Assembly (NCBI GenBank): GCA_015680685.1
Contig: MNCI01011532.1
Span: forward strand, 342,227-364,516
Reading direction: 5' to 3'
Source: Gnetum montanum
Taxonomy: Eukaryota; Streptophyta; Gnetopsida; Gnetales; Gnetaceae
Length of the DNA stretch: 22,290 bases
A program made the translations under genes and the position numbers. A model generated the notes under the pieces. That model was given only the letters and a program-made list of their open reading frames with translations, did no database searches and was not told where the DNA came from. This document shows positions 1 to 9,947 of this stretch, one piece after another (position 1 is the stretch's first letter; each line of letters begins with the position of its first letter).

Positions 1-418
1 TCAAAATGCCAATTTTGACAACCCAAAAGGCATTTTTGATTCCCCTCCAAGCCTAAATATAGGAATGATATGGCTTTCTTCACTTGGGGGTTGAGGCTTT
101 AATCACTTATGAGGTAATTTTCAGCCCCAAAAGCTAAAGTATATGAAATTGTAGCTCCTAGACCACAATTTTCACATTCTACAATGAAAGTTCAACCTCA
201 AGTTTCATGGGGTGAACGTTACAAAGCCAAAAAAATAAAAATAAAAAGAGGCTACAACATGCATTTTTTATGGTGTTTCACATAGGGGCACTTACCAAGA
301 AAATAATAAATCTTGAAAATCCTCTGATTTATTTATAAATTACTAAAAACTTAACATGCAAACCTCTACTAGACTTAAGTTCTAAAGTTAACTTGATATC
401 TCAAGAAACATACAAGGC
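1..418. other. AT-rich sequence, no gene recognised
   Basis: No open frame of note and no repeat I could tie to either Tat element. It lies directly upstream of a protease-like fragment, so it may be further decayed retroelement sequence, but nothing in it shows this directly. Confidence 0.4.
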
Positions 419-685
419 ATGGTACCTACTACCATTAAAGAAGTGAAACATAAGACTAAAGCTTTCAATCAATCAGTCACCATTCCCATGGGAAAGAGAC
501 AAGATGTTGTGACCACTATCAATGGGTGGGCCTATATAGCTAACTTTTTTGTAATCAATGTGAATAATGATAATAATGACTTTCCAATCATCATGAGAAA
601 AGCATGGCTTAGCATAATTGATGCTAAGTTGGGAATGAGAGACTTATCCTTGAAAGTTTCAAGGAAGATGTGCATGGAGCCATAA
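419..685 (+). pseudogene. Retropepsin-like fragment of an old Ty3/gypsy element
   Basis: An 88-codon frame. Residues about 20-75 read like the second half of the aspartic protease region of plant gypsy polyproteins: a GKRQDVVTTING stretch, then NFFVINV, then FPIIMRKAWL, the position where intact copies carry a (P)IILGRPWL-type motif, then a DAKLGMRDLSLKV tail. The Gly of LGRPWL is missing and the N-terminal half with the catalytic Asp is not visible, so this is a remnant, not a working protease. It differs clearly from the proteases of the two Tat elements further on. It may come from an Athila-like or other gypsy copy older than its neighbours. The assignment rests on motif order alone. Confidence 0.55.
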
Positions 686-1195
686 AAACATAAAGAATTC
701 CATGCATTACTAACAAAGATGAAGTTGTAGACTAAATGTCCAAAACGTCAACATAATCCTTATACTAGTCTACAACAAAACTGAAAACAAATATGTACAC
801 TAAAAGAAACAATGGTCACTAAACCAAAAGATACCCAATGGTTAAGAAATGAGAACATAAAACAATCCAAAACATGCATAGAAATATCTAACCCACTTAT
901 CAACTCCTATCTCAAGAAAATGATCCAAATCAAAGAACCTACAAAAGGATATCCTTAACCATGATCATATGCCAACAAGAAGTAGTAAACATGAAGACTT
1001 AAAATATAAAATTAAAAATAAATAAGAAAACATATTTGGTATGGACCTTATGGCTTTGGTATTTCAAAACATTAAGAAAAATGAAAAAACAAGTTTGTTT
1101 CTTTGTCTATGTAATTGTTGTGCTTTCAGGACAAGAACTTGGATTAGGCAAGGCTATGGACAAGAAACAAAGGATTCATCATACAAAGGAAGATG
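686..1195. other. AT-rich sequence, no gene recognised
   Basis: Repeated stops in all frames and A-rich composition. A 69-codon frame starting at 1036 has no recognisable motif and I do not accept it as a gene. The stretch may belong to an unrecognised LTR. Confidence 0.35.
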
Positions 1196-1497
1196 AAGAA
1201 AGATGTCTCTGGCAAGTAGAAAATGTCTTCATAGATTTGGGATGAACTTAGAGAAAATTCAAAAATAAATCTTCAAAAATAGTAAGATGTATTTCCCAAG
1301 CCAAAGAAATCTTTCATGAGGCAAAGACATCTTTACAGAATGTAGACCAAATACAGAATGACATCTTCCATTGAGGAAAGACATCTTCCAAGATGGAGAC
1401 TTCAGAAAAACATCTTTCAAGAAATAAAGACATCTTACAAAAAATGAAGGAAAATTTAGAGAGACATCTCAAACATGGGAAAGATGTCTCCCATGAT
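1196..1497. repeat. Cluster of GACATCTT / AAGATGTC motifs
   Basis: The octamer GACATCTT or a close variant recurs many times in about 300 bp in both orientations, mixed with purine-rich sequence. Near the end, GAGACATCT (1461-1469) and AGATGTCTC (1482-1490) form a perfect 9-bp inverted repeat around a 12-base loop. Such clusters are common in U3 parts of plant copia LTRs, and the copia leader begins shortly downstream, so this could be U3. That is an inference. Confidence 0.5.
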
Positions 1498-1791
1498 ATT
1501 TAGTGACCATTAGCTAGTTGTTGCATGAGTTTTGAGAAGGATTTAGCAACATAGCAGCTATAAGAAGACTTGATGTGCATTGGAAAAAGTGCAATCCTTA
1601 TTGTATTCAATTTACAATCATTTGTAATCATTGAATTATCTATTACTCTTCATTGTCTTATCATTTTTGCATTATAAAGTGTGTTGTCCCAATTGTACAA
1701 GGATCAGCAAATTGAGTTTCAATCATTCCTTGTAATGTGTGTTCTAGTTACCCTTTGGGGTTGAGTTCCTTGAGCATGTCAATATCCTGCA

Positions 1792-1964
1792 GGATTGAGT
1801 TGTTAGTGCTATGGTATAACACTCTAGTGTAGAGCCCAAGATTATAAAGGTTGTGGAAGCCTTAAAACCAAATTTCCAAGCCTAATGAAGCCTTGTGGGG
1901 TTGAGTGATTGGTGCTCCAATATAACACTCCAAAGCAAGGCTTAATAACTATATAGGATGTGGA
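1792..1964 (+). repeat. Imperfect direct duplication in the copia LTR
   Basis: A segment at 1792-1857 and another at 1897-1964 share the order GG(A/G)TTGAGT, a (T)TAGTGCT/TTGGTGCT block, TATAACACTC, and a final (T)GTGGA. They are about 67 bp each with a roughly 40-bp gap. The copies are quite diverged, so the duplication is old. Confidence 0.55.
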
Positions 1965-2107
1965 CCCTTCAACCACATTTTGAGAGCAACAAAGTCTAGA
2001 GGTGTGCTTGCAATCTATCTTTTAAGTGTGAATTACCTAAGTTGGGGAACCATGTAGTTCATGCATGTACTTTGTTTTATAAAGGATCAATTTGGGGAAC
2101 TTATTCA

Positions 2108-2137
2108 CCCCCCACCACCGCCCCCCACCCCCCACCC
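2108..2137 (-). other. G-quadruplex-capable tract
   Basis: The plus strand has C-runs of 6, 6, 6 and 3 (2108-2113, 2121-2126, 2128-2133, 2135-2137) separated by 7, 1 and 1 bases. The minus strand therefore meets the usual four-G-run quadruplex rule. It sits at the end of the presumed copia LTR, 24 bp before the primer-binding site. Confidence 0.6.
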
Positions 2138-2161
2138 TTTCTATGTTCAATGATCCACAAG

Positions 2162-2173
2162 GGGTATTAAAGC
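2162..2173 (+). other. Degenerate copia primer-binding site (initiator Met tRNA type)
   Basis: GGGTATTAAAGC matches the plant consensus TGGTATCAGAGC at 9 of 12 positions. It is followed by TTGG and lies 40 bp before the gag ATG, the expected place. Confidence 0.6.
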
Positions 2174-2213
2174 TTGGTACTCTTTGTTTCATCATCAACT
2201 TTAAGAGTAAAAA

Positions 2214-2607
2214 ATGGAGGGTACTTCTTATACAAAGCCACCCATGTTCAATAGATTTGAATTTGCTTATTGGAAAGCCAGAATGCAAGGATTCTTCAAA
2301 TCCATTGAGTTTAAAGTCTAGGATTTGATCTTGGAATGCTATGATCCACCTATTGATAGCACCACCAACATCATCAAGCCTTGCAACAGATGATCTCAAG
2401 AGAAGAAGGATAAGTTCATGTTTGATTCAAAATCAAAAAATTGTTTATATTTTGCATTGAATGAATCTAAATTCAACAAGATAGTAGGATGTAAAATGGC
2501 TAAATAAATTTGGCAAACTTTAGAAGCTACTTATGAAGGAACCTTTATTGTTAAGTAATCAAAATTGTTAGTTCTGCAAAGTGAATATGATAAACTCAAA
2601 ATGAAAG
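2214..2607 (+). pseudogene. gag: Copia gag, first part, interrupted by element 1
   Basis: The frame starts at the ATG at 2214, 40 bp after the primer-binding site. It begins MEGTSYTKPPMFNRFEF and continues AYWKARMQGFFKSIE, the usual start of plant copia gag (UBN2-type capsid domain: P-P-x-F-N-x-x-x-F-x-x-W-K-x-R-M). Further conserved pieces are ECYDPP, ALNESKFNKI and IWQTLEATYEGT. In-frame stops occur at 2319 (TAG, at a conserved Trp position), 2391, 2505 and 2556. The frame runs into LKMK and stops at the left LTR of element 1. It resumes at 14578 beyond the inserted element, so this is one gene cut in two. Gag would form the copia particle; this copy cannot be translated. Confidence 0.85.
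2603..2607 (+). repeat. Left target-site duplication of element 1
   Basis: GAAAG directly before the TG of the left LTR. The partner at 14574-14578 is GCAAG (4 of 5 match). Counting the 5 bp once keeps the copia gag frame continuous across the insertion, which supports the assignment. Confidence 0.75.
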
Positions 2608-3902
2608 TGAAACACCGTGAAAATTTCGAGGCCTCGGTGGTTCAGCAAAAGCCTAGTGATTTAGGCAAAGGGTCACAACAAAGCGTGGCACTGCAAGTTC
2701 CTTTTTAGTTGAAGGTCTGTCCCGCCACACTGCGTAGCACAGCACAAGCAAATTCCAGAGGACGAAGCAAAGCGATGGATGCATGGTGGCAAAACTTCCA
2801 ACTTTGCAAGTTATCTATTTCGAAAATCTTATCTTTTGGCAAATTACGCTGTATTACGCTACATAGCGTAACATCGCATTATACAACGTAATGTCAGAAA
2901 ACAGTATGCCATAAACATGAGGGATGACAAATGTTCAAGGCTTCAACAAACACTTCATTTTTCTTTACAAATGTGCTATTTTACGACGGACTATGTTGTG
3001 AAGTGCGTAATCTAGCGTAGCATAGCGTAATTCAAGCATGGACAATGGTGGCTTAATATAAGTAGCAGCAATCTACACGATGCGATATGCTCTCCAACGT
3101 GTCGTTGTGTAATCCCTGTTGCCAAATTCCAGGTTTAAGATGCATTACGCTTTAGTGCGTAAGGCAGTGTGGCATCGTAAGCTTTAGTAACCACCACATC
3201 AAGTCAACGACATCTTGTAGGTTCAAGACACGCATCATATAAACCATGTTTTTCTCCTAATTTTAGCCTTATAAATATGCCAACCAAAAAAAAAGGGAGG
3301 GGACAACAAGATGGCAGGAAAGAGACCAGTGATAGCAAGAATATCAAAGGCAATTGACGAGAACCTTTGTTTAGGAATAACTGATTGACAGATATTCTGC
3401 TTCGGGTTTGACCTCTCTATATCCAGATCTACTAGAACAAGGTATATTGGTTTTTGCTTGTTTCATCTCTGTTTAGCTTTTATTGTTACCAACATGCGCT
3501 TCATTCAAATCGAAGTCCATTGTAATCACTGTATCTAAATATATCTTTTTGTGGATTGAATCCCAGATCTTGAGATTCAATCACATCCCAAAGCCAATCT
3601 ATTGTCTTCTATTTGTACTGATTCTACGAATCATTCTAATCAATTATGTCTTCTCTTAATTATCTCCAAAATTAACAATGTTACAACCTCCTCGAAAAGA
3701 ACCGTAAAGAATCATTATTCTATCATTCAAATATCACAAAATTTTTTACTGATCAAGTAAGTCCCTATCTAATTGACAAGACCATTCAGGGCACCTCAGA
3801 TTTGTCTTTCTCTAGCATGGCCCTTACATGAATTCGGGGTTAGAACTGTATACACGGACTTTCATTCGGTATTTCCAGCGACTAACGTTTTCCATCGTTA
3901 CA
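2608..3902 (+). repeat. Element 1 5' LTR (1,295 bp)
   Basis: Begins TGAAACACCGTG and ends CCATCGTTACA; the same ends occur in the 3' LTR. About 660 bp of U3 lies upstream of a TATA box at 3270-3277. U3 contains several TTACGCT/AGCGTAA motifs, including a perfect 8-bp inverted repeat TTACGCTA/TAGCGTAA at 2854-2871. It has 27 bp (about 3299-3325) that the 3' LTR lacks. Confidence 0.93.
3229..3277 (+). promoter_or_regulatory. Core promoter of the element 1 5' LTR
   Basis: TATAAATA at 3270-3277, after a T-rich stretch. CACGCATC at 3229-3236 is the position where the 3' LTR has an intact CACGTGTC box, so the box has been lost in this copy. Transcription would begin about 30 bp after the TATA box, near the A-run at 3286-3294. 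Confidence 0.6.
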
Positions 3903-4142
3903 GTTTTCTAGAGCTAGAAGGAGGGCCTTCATATCCGATCCGTATTTTACGGGTAGTCTTGTAAACTGTCTATACCCATTGTCAATCAATGTAAATGTAA
4001 TACCTCCAAGGTTGTTTACGAAATTATGAGGTGCAAATCGGTCACTTCGATGATTCCTTTGGAATCCTACAAGATAGAGAGCCTCGATTATTGTCCTTCC
4101 AATCTCTACTTTTATTGTCGTTATTTCCGAATCATGTAAAAA
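3903..4142 (+). other. Element 1 leader, with a non-canonical primer-site region
   Basis: No TGG-starting primer site directly follows the LTR. Instead there is TTCTAGAGCTAGAAGG (self-complementary arms TTCTA/TAGAA), leading into AGAAGGAGGGCCTT. The block GCTAGAAGGAG(A/G)GCCTT recurs at the same place in element 2. AGAGC resembles the end of the initiator-Met site TGGTATCAGAGC, so this may be a decayed version of it. The rest of the leader is unremarkable. Confidence 0.5.
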
Positions 4143-6464
4143 ATGACTACATCAACTACTGTCGTTGACACCACTAGCCTTGAGAACCATTGGACCATGC
4201 AAGTCACACCTCCCATGGTCGAGCAACCACTCAATCCAATGTGAACACGCTGCTCCCTCAGGCTACAAAACAAGGAGCCTGAGGGATAGGCTCAGTGTAG
4301 GGAAAGCTACAATTTCCTCTGTGCTAAGTTAGCGACAAACCTGCCTATTTACCCATAAGAACTCAAGGAAAAATGAGAGTACGAGTTAATGTACTGCAAC
4401 GAGAAGGAACTCATACCTATGCCTACCACTTTCATACCCCTGATAGATCAACAAAGGTGGATCCAAGATCAAATGTTGATGGTGCAGACATCGCCAGAAG
4501 AACTAAAGGCCTTGTTCCATAATGAAATGCTTCACAATGGACAAGATGATCTAGAATCCCACTCTGAGGAAGGCAGTCATGCCGATTTCACCATGGCCCA
4601 TCCCTCCACAATGTCTCATGTTAATCCATTGTTCATGATCACCACACCTTTGATGTTATCTAACACCAATTGAGTCCCGCATTTACCACATTTACATTTT
4701 CTCTCTCCGACTATCTTCCCAGGTGAAGGTCCATCATAGATTATTCCTCAGCAGGCGCGATTACCTAAGTCACCTCATTGTGTACCTGCGCTTTTGCCAC
4801 CGCATGTGCATGTGATACCTGCAACGCCAACTACGCTCCCCATTCACATGACAGGGCCTGCCACCATAGCATGGTGGGCTCCCAACATGTCTCTTGTTGC
4901 GCATTCTGCGCAAATGCACCACAGTCCCCACCTTCAAGGCCATGTCCCACAACCCGGCTACACAAACAACATACCTAATAGCACAGCCGATGGTGGTTCC
5001 CCCATCTGCACCAACCACTGGATGGTGGATGCCGCAAGAAACACTGCCTGCAAGGACTATCCCGATAGCACCAACCATTGGTCAAGCTATTGCCTCTGTG
5101 CCGCCACCCAGTGTGGCTCCCCCTTCTGCTCCACAAACGACATCATCATCTATGAGTCTGGACCAACAGAAGAGGTCAAGCATCTCAAGGCTGCTGGCTC
5201 TAACATGGTACAAGTCATGGATTTCTACCATAATGATCCTATTAGCCCAACAATCCCAGTCTTGTCGTTGCCACCCGGGATGCCCCTTTCTCATTTTACA
5301 AAATACAATGGGGAAGGTGATCCCAATGCCCACCTTGTCACTTTCAAGTTAGAGTCCTTATTGCTGCAACAATGGTCCCATACTATAATTTATGTCTTTG
5401 TTATGTCTTTAATAGGTAAAGCTTTGGATTGGTATCGAGCACTTCCACGCACTTCCATTTCAACTTTGGAAGAGCTGTTAACCCAGTTTGTGACTCACTT
5501 CAAATACAACCTAAAGCCAGAAGTCACACTGGACCAGCTCATGGGAGTTAAGCAAGACCTGCTTGAGTCAGTCCAAAAGTTCATATGCCGGTGGAGCGCC
5601 ACCTTGAACGAAATCCGTGAACCCATCGCGGAGGCCCATCTACTAGCAATCTTTAAGGGAGCAGTCAAAGACTTTATCAAGCCTAAGCTGTATTACCTCG
5701 CCCCCCGTTCCCTCAACCAAGCCTTTGCTCAGACTAAGAGCATCCAAGACGCAGTGGAGGCTAGTAAAGATCCAATGTACATGGTCTACAAGAATGCCCA
5801 TAGTAAGGGTAAGGATAAAGGCAAAGCCACAACAACGATAGTGGCGACGGTTGCTGAAGGGGCCAAGAAGAAAAATAACAATAACAAGAAAACAACTACG
5901 GAGCCAGCCGAGCTAACAACTAGCTCGAATGGCACCAATCAAGAAGCTTCTTCCGCCCCTGAAGCATCTCCACAACCAAGGCCAAAATTTGAGCATAAAG
6001 ATCGCTCAAATTACGCAACCCTACCTATGAAGCCTTCAGAACTTCTAAAGCAATTATTGGGAACCGACCACATCCAACACAAGGCGATGTTCGAGGAGGC
6101 TATGAAACACCACAGGCACCACTGCGAGCTACTCAAGAATCCCTCCTTAGCCCAACCTAATGAACCACCTGTGCCCAAGAACTTTAAGCTAGACCAATTC
6201 TATGACTACCACTAATTGTGCGGCCATGACACGGACTACTGCTGGGTGTTGAAGGATGACATCCAACGTCTGATAGATCAAGGTGACTTGATCTTAGATA
6301 GCAGTAGCCTGACACACCTAGAAAACCAGGCCATGCATGTGTACCAAGATCCGTTGAATGCAAATAATGCAGGGTACACAATCAACATGGTAGGAGCAGA
6401 GGGCGATAATCAAGCGCAGCCGAGGCAGCCTTTTGTGTTGCGAACGCAACCTCACTTGACCTAA
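4143..6464 (+). pseudogene. gag: Element 1 gag (capsid and zinc knuckle), broken
   Basis: Gag builds the particle and binds the RNA. I start it at the ATG at 4143 because the following frame (MTTSTTVVDTT..., then SLRLQ, YNFLC, FIPLI, SHVNPLF) lines up with the start of element 2 gag. A proline-rich section follows, then the retrotransposon gag capsid domain at 5160-5790: DFYHNDPISP, KYNGEGDPNAHL, ALDWYRALP, LLTQFVTHFKYN, FICRWSATLNE. A Lys-rich linker follows, then a CX2HX4HX4C-type knuckle at 6201-6245 whose first Cys is Tyr (TAT at 6201; TGC in element 2). In-frame stops interrupt the N-terminal part before 4389 and at 4674 and 4737. The stop at 6213 stands where element 2 has CAA. Between about 4970 and 5170 the proline-rich coding sense moves to the next frame and then returns, a pair of compensating indels. 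The capsid part itself is open. Confidence 0.85.
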
Positions 6465-7769
6465 ACAATAGGTCTATTAGCGTCGACGAGTGGCACTCCA
6501 AGGCATCCTTTCCGATAGCCCATAGTCATTAAAGCCACAGCCCAGCCCACACCTACACCTAAGGCACCCTTAGTCATTAGAGTATCAAAACTATCAACCG
6601 CCCCTCCTGCGTAGGGGAAATCTTCTAAGTCAAACCCTCCTATTGTCACTGTTGATGTAGCCAAGGGCCCTCTTACACTAGGGTTACCCAAACCTCAACC
6701 CCTCGCTTCTACACCTTTAGCTCCACTTGTCAAAAATAAAGAGGTTACATGAAAGCAATTATCTCCCCCAGGCCAAAGGAAGCATAACCCTCGACCAAAT
6801 GTCGCTCCTCCCCACGAAATTTGCCTCTTGGGGTGAATGGAAGAGGAAAAGGATGACAAACAACCTGATTGTAGGCAAGATCTCTTTGATTCCCTGGAAC
6901 AATTCAAACAGGCTCTGAAATAAAAAAATACAACGTTGAGCCTTTATGACTTGCTCATAATGTTGTAGATACATTGTGAGGCTATGGTTCGGATGCTAAC
7001 ATCCACACCTATGGACAAAAGCCTACTGGAAGACAAAGAAGCAATCCACTCTATTATGCTTCCCCCTACCGCTAAAAAACCAGATCCCACCCCGTTGACC
7101 TTTCGTGATGAATCCATTAAGGACAATCCTGAGGGTCAAGTGACAACGACACCCATGTTCATCACCATCTAGCTCGGCCAACACCAAATCCGGAGAGTAC
7201 ATGTAGATGACAGGGCAGCCACTAATGTCATCCCTTATCCCATAGTGGATAAATTAGGCCTAATTGATTAGATCAATCCTACAACGATATCATGCCTAAA
7301 GTCGTTCAACGGGGCACGGGTGTAGGTCAAAGGGACCGTCCATATTAACTTTGTGGCAGGGGACTAGTTCCCCACATACGCTACGTTTATCGTGGTCGAG
7401 GAAATGCCTGGATTCAATTTGATTCTTGGGAGGTCTTAGTTAGCCCAACTGAGAGCAGTTTCGTCATCCATTCATCAGGAAATCCATTTGCCTTATACAA
7501 GAGGAGAAGTGGTTATCCACGATGACGAAATAACCCCTCATGCTGTTAATAACATAGAGACAGAACAAGGGTTAGAGATCGAAATGCCTGAGAATCAATC
7601 CCCTGTCCAAGTACCCGAGCAAGCCGAAATAGTGGCTGATGACAGCCTAACCTGGGCCGAACTACCGTTCCCAAAGGAAGACTGCAATGCGAAAGGGAAG
7701 GGCCATAAATCTCCCCTTCCTTATGCATCGTTGAAAATCAAAGCAATTAAGAAACAGTTACAGAGTTAA
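6465..7769 (+). pseudogene. Element 1 gag-protease linker and aspartic protease, broken
   Basis: Same frame as gag. First a proline-rich linker with stops, then a conserved piece TLSLYDLLIML...AMVRMLTS (about 6924-7005) shared with element 2, then the protease. The protease would cleave the polyprotein. Its active-site region reads HVDDRAATNVIPYPIV (about 7200-7245), where the family is expected to have D-D-G-A-A; the Gly is Arg (AGG), one G-to-A step from GGG. The C-terminal flap/strand motif is GFNLILGR (7410-7433), followed by a stop at 7437 where element 2 has TGG. Other stops are at 7170, 7269, 7323 and 7365 (CAA in element 2). The frame closes with TWAELPFP and a Lys-rich tail at 7769, as in element 2. 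The conserved order shows gag and protease were one frame, separate from RT. Confidence 0.82.
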
Positions 7770-8667
7770 CGAGTAAAAAAAGTTGCCTAACTAATATGGT
7801 TTCATCATCCATTCTATTTACGCTTACCGTTTATACTTCTTATGTTTACGCATGTACTTACGCTTTCCACTAGCTAGCCTCATTACGCTCATCTTTATCT
7901 TTGTGTTTAGCTTTATGTTTCTATTTTCTTTAATCCTATTGAAAAGGGCCTAAAATGGCCTTAAACTAGCAATTTCATTTACCCTTTGTATCTAAATCCC
8001 ATTTACGCTTGGAATGCAAATTTCATTCATGCTTTATACCAGAATCCAATTTACACTTACTCTTCATACTTTAAACTAAAGAAGAAAAGAGGCCCGAAAC
8101 AACCTTAAACTATACAAGGCCTAAAATGGCCTTAAACTAGCAATGTCCTTTACACTCTGTACTTGAATTTCCTTTCCGCTCTGTACCAGAAATTTGTTTA
8201 CGCTTGGCACCTTAAACTACTAAAAGAGGCCCGAAACGGCCTTAAACTATACAAGGCCTTAAATGGCCTTAAACTAGCAATGTCCTTTACACTCTATACT
8301 TGAATTTCCTTTACGCTCTGTACCAGAAATTCTTTTACGCTTGGCACCTTAAACTACTAAAAAAGTCCCGAAATGGCCTTAAACTATACAAGGCCCAAAA
8401 TGGCCTTAAACTTGCAATGTCATTTATGCTTTACATTTGGACAATTTAACAGCCCGCAATGGCTTCAAACTAGTAACAACATTGACACTACGCTCTTAAA
8501 ACTAATCACAATTTATCATAACGTTAAAACCTACGATACGTTTTACATAAAGAGAAAACAACAAAAAGAACATTAAATTAATACCGAAATTTATTTCAAA
8601 TACTTTAAAAGAAAGAAATATAGTCTCTTTTCTCATTACACCACAATAAAACTCAAGATTAATATAG
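7770..8667 (+). other. Non-coding protease-RT spacer, possible intron
   Basis: About 900 bp without coding sense between the protease stop and RT. Known Ogre-type Tat elements have an intron here that joins protease to RT. The coding sense of RT begins directly after TATAG at 8663-8667, a possible splice acceptor with a T/C-rich stretch near 8622-8642. A GT follows the protease stop at 7772 (CGAGTAAAA) but is a poor donor. Most of the spacer is tandem repeat (separate entry). Confidence 0.5.
7945..8475 (+). repeat. Tandem repeat with 137-bp period in the spacer
   Basis: Unit starts at 8116, 8253 and 8390 mark a period of exactly 137 bp. The two complete units (8116-8252, 8253-8389) are about 93% alike by eye, and the last unit is partial. 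A diverged unit of about 171 bp precedes them from 7945. Each unit contains ATGGCCTTAAACTAGCAA, TTTACGCT-type motifs, and a second CC(C)GAAA(C/T)GGCCTTAAACTA block. Confidence 0.85.
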
Positions 8668-9402
8668 CACAAAATAATCTTAGACCCACACATCAAACCA
8701 ATTAGACAGAAGGCACGAAAGATTAAGCTAGATATTGCGCTAGTAGTGCGTGATGAAATCACCAAGCTATATCAGGCTGGTTTCATCCGTGTGGTTGATT
8801 ACTCAGATTGGGTGTCCAACATTGTAGTTGTCTCTAAGAAAATGGGAGGCATACACATCTGCATAGACTTCTGGGATCTGAACAAAGCTACTATTAAGGA
8901 CAACTTCCCGTTACCAAGTATCGACCAACTAATCGACACAACAGCTAGTCACGTGCTCCTGTCCTTTATGGATGGTTTTTCAAGCTATAATCAAATTCAT
9001 ATTAACCTAGAGCACCAATTGATGACAACATTCATGACACCCTAGGGGACCTTCTGCTACACCATGATGCCTTTTAGGTTTAAAAACGCTGGAGCAACAT
9101 ATCAACGAGTCATGACATACATCTTTAGCGATTATCTCTTAGGGAGATTGAACGACTACGTAGATGACATAGCTATCAAGTCTATAAAGTCAAAAGATCA
9201 TTTAGAAGACCTAGAGTTATTCCTTAAACGATGCCTCAAACATGACTTACGACTCAACCCAAAGAAATGCGTATTCAGAGTCAAAATCGGACGCATGTTG
9301 GGGTTTGTGGTATCAGAAACTGGCATCCGAGTCGACCCCGACAAGGTTAAAGCCATCGTCGATTTAACACCACCAACAAATCTCAAAGAATTACTGGGTT
9401 AT
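8668..9402 (+). pseudogene. pol: Element 1 reverse transcriptase, broken
   Basis: Copies the element RNA into DNA. The frame opens HKIILDPHIKPIRQK, the standard lead-in of gypsy RT, then AGFIRVVDYSDWVSNIVVV, the fingers motif DFWDLNKATIKDNFPLP, the first catalytic Asp in SFMDGFSSYNQI (GAT at 8971), PFRFKNAGATYQRVM, and the catalytic YVDD at 9157-9168. LNPKKCVF and GFVVSETGI follow. The catalytic residues are intact. Damage: TAG at 9043 in the normally invariant TP-W-GTF motif (TGG expected), and a one-base deletion near 9402 that moves the continuing thumb/RNase H sequence into another frame. No ATG is needed if RT is reached by splicing, and none stands at the start. Confidence 0.93.
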
Positions 9403-9909
9403 AGGGCAGGCTTCAGTTCATCAGGTGGTTCATTTCAAAGTTAACAGATAAATTACACCCGATGCAACATGTTCTGAATAAGGGTGTCAATTTTGAATGG
9501 AATGATGACTGCCAGCATGCATTTGAAAATTTAAAAGAAGAGCTACAACATTTACCAATGGTTTTCCCACCACAAAGGGATCAGCCTTTCTACATTTATC
9601 TAGCTAACTCAGACATGTCCATAGCTACGTTACTTTGCCAGAAAAGGAATGATGGGTCAGAAGAACCTATCTATTACCTCAGTCATGATTTATTTACGTA
9701 TGACACAAGGTACAATGAAGTGGAGCATAATTGTTTGGCATTAGTTTTCGCACTTAAAAAATGTAGGCATTATCTTTTCTGCAGTCAGGTCAACATAATT
9801 TGTAAAAGTAACGTTCTGCGGGCTATCTCCAACAATTTGTATGAAAGTAGCAAGATAGCTCATTGGAAAGCTATCACAGCTGAGTTTAATTTACATTATG
9901 TTGGCTAGT
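9403..9909 (+). pseudogene. pol: Element 1 Ty3-type RNase H (RT-associated)
   Basis: After the frameshift the coding sense continues as IRWFISKLTDKLHPM, then GVNFEWNDDCQHAFENLK, the connection, then the RNase H fold: FYIYLANSDMSIATLL, EEPIYYLSHDL, TRYNEVEHNCLALVFALKKCRHYL, VNIICKSNVLRAI. The Glu of NEVEHN is present. The Asp expected before the SD/AS position and the Asp expected in the CKSNVLRAI strand are absent. Loss of catalysis in this domain is known in the Tat lineage, where the second RNase H takes over. A TAG at 9907 separates the end of this domain from the linker KGQAIADQLV; frame is unchanged. Confidence 0.88.
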
Positions 9910-9947
9910 CATCCACCAAAGGTCAGGCCATTGCTGACCAATTAGTA

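Larger units (their letters stand above)
1501..2158 (+). mobile_element. Probable end of a Ty1/copia 5' LTR, start not located
   Basis: The sequence directly precedes a primer-binding site and a copia gag start, where the 5' LTR must be. It ends in TGATCCACA, which supplies a CA terminus at about 2157 or 2159. A TATA-like TTATAAAG lies near 1671. The matching 3' LTR is outside the window, so the left edge cannot be set; 1501 is a working boundary only. Confidence 0.45.

Noticed and set aside
1036-1245. 69-codon frame with a hydrophobic start
   Set aside because: No motif, no conserved partner in the window, and composition like the surrounding AT-rich DNA.
2037-2399. 120-codon minus-strand frame
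   Set aside because: It is the shadow of the copia leader and gag on the other strand.
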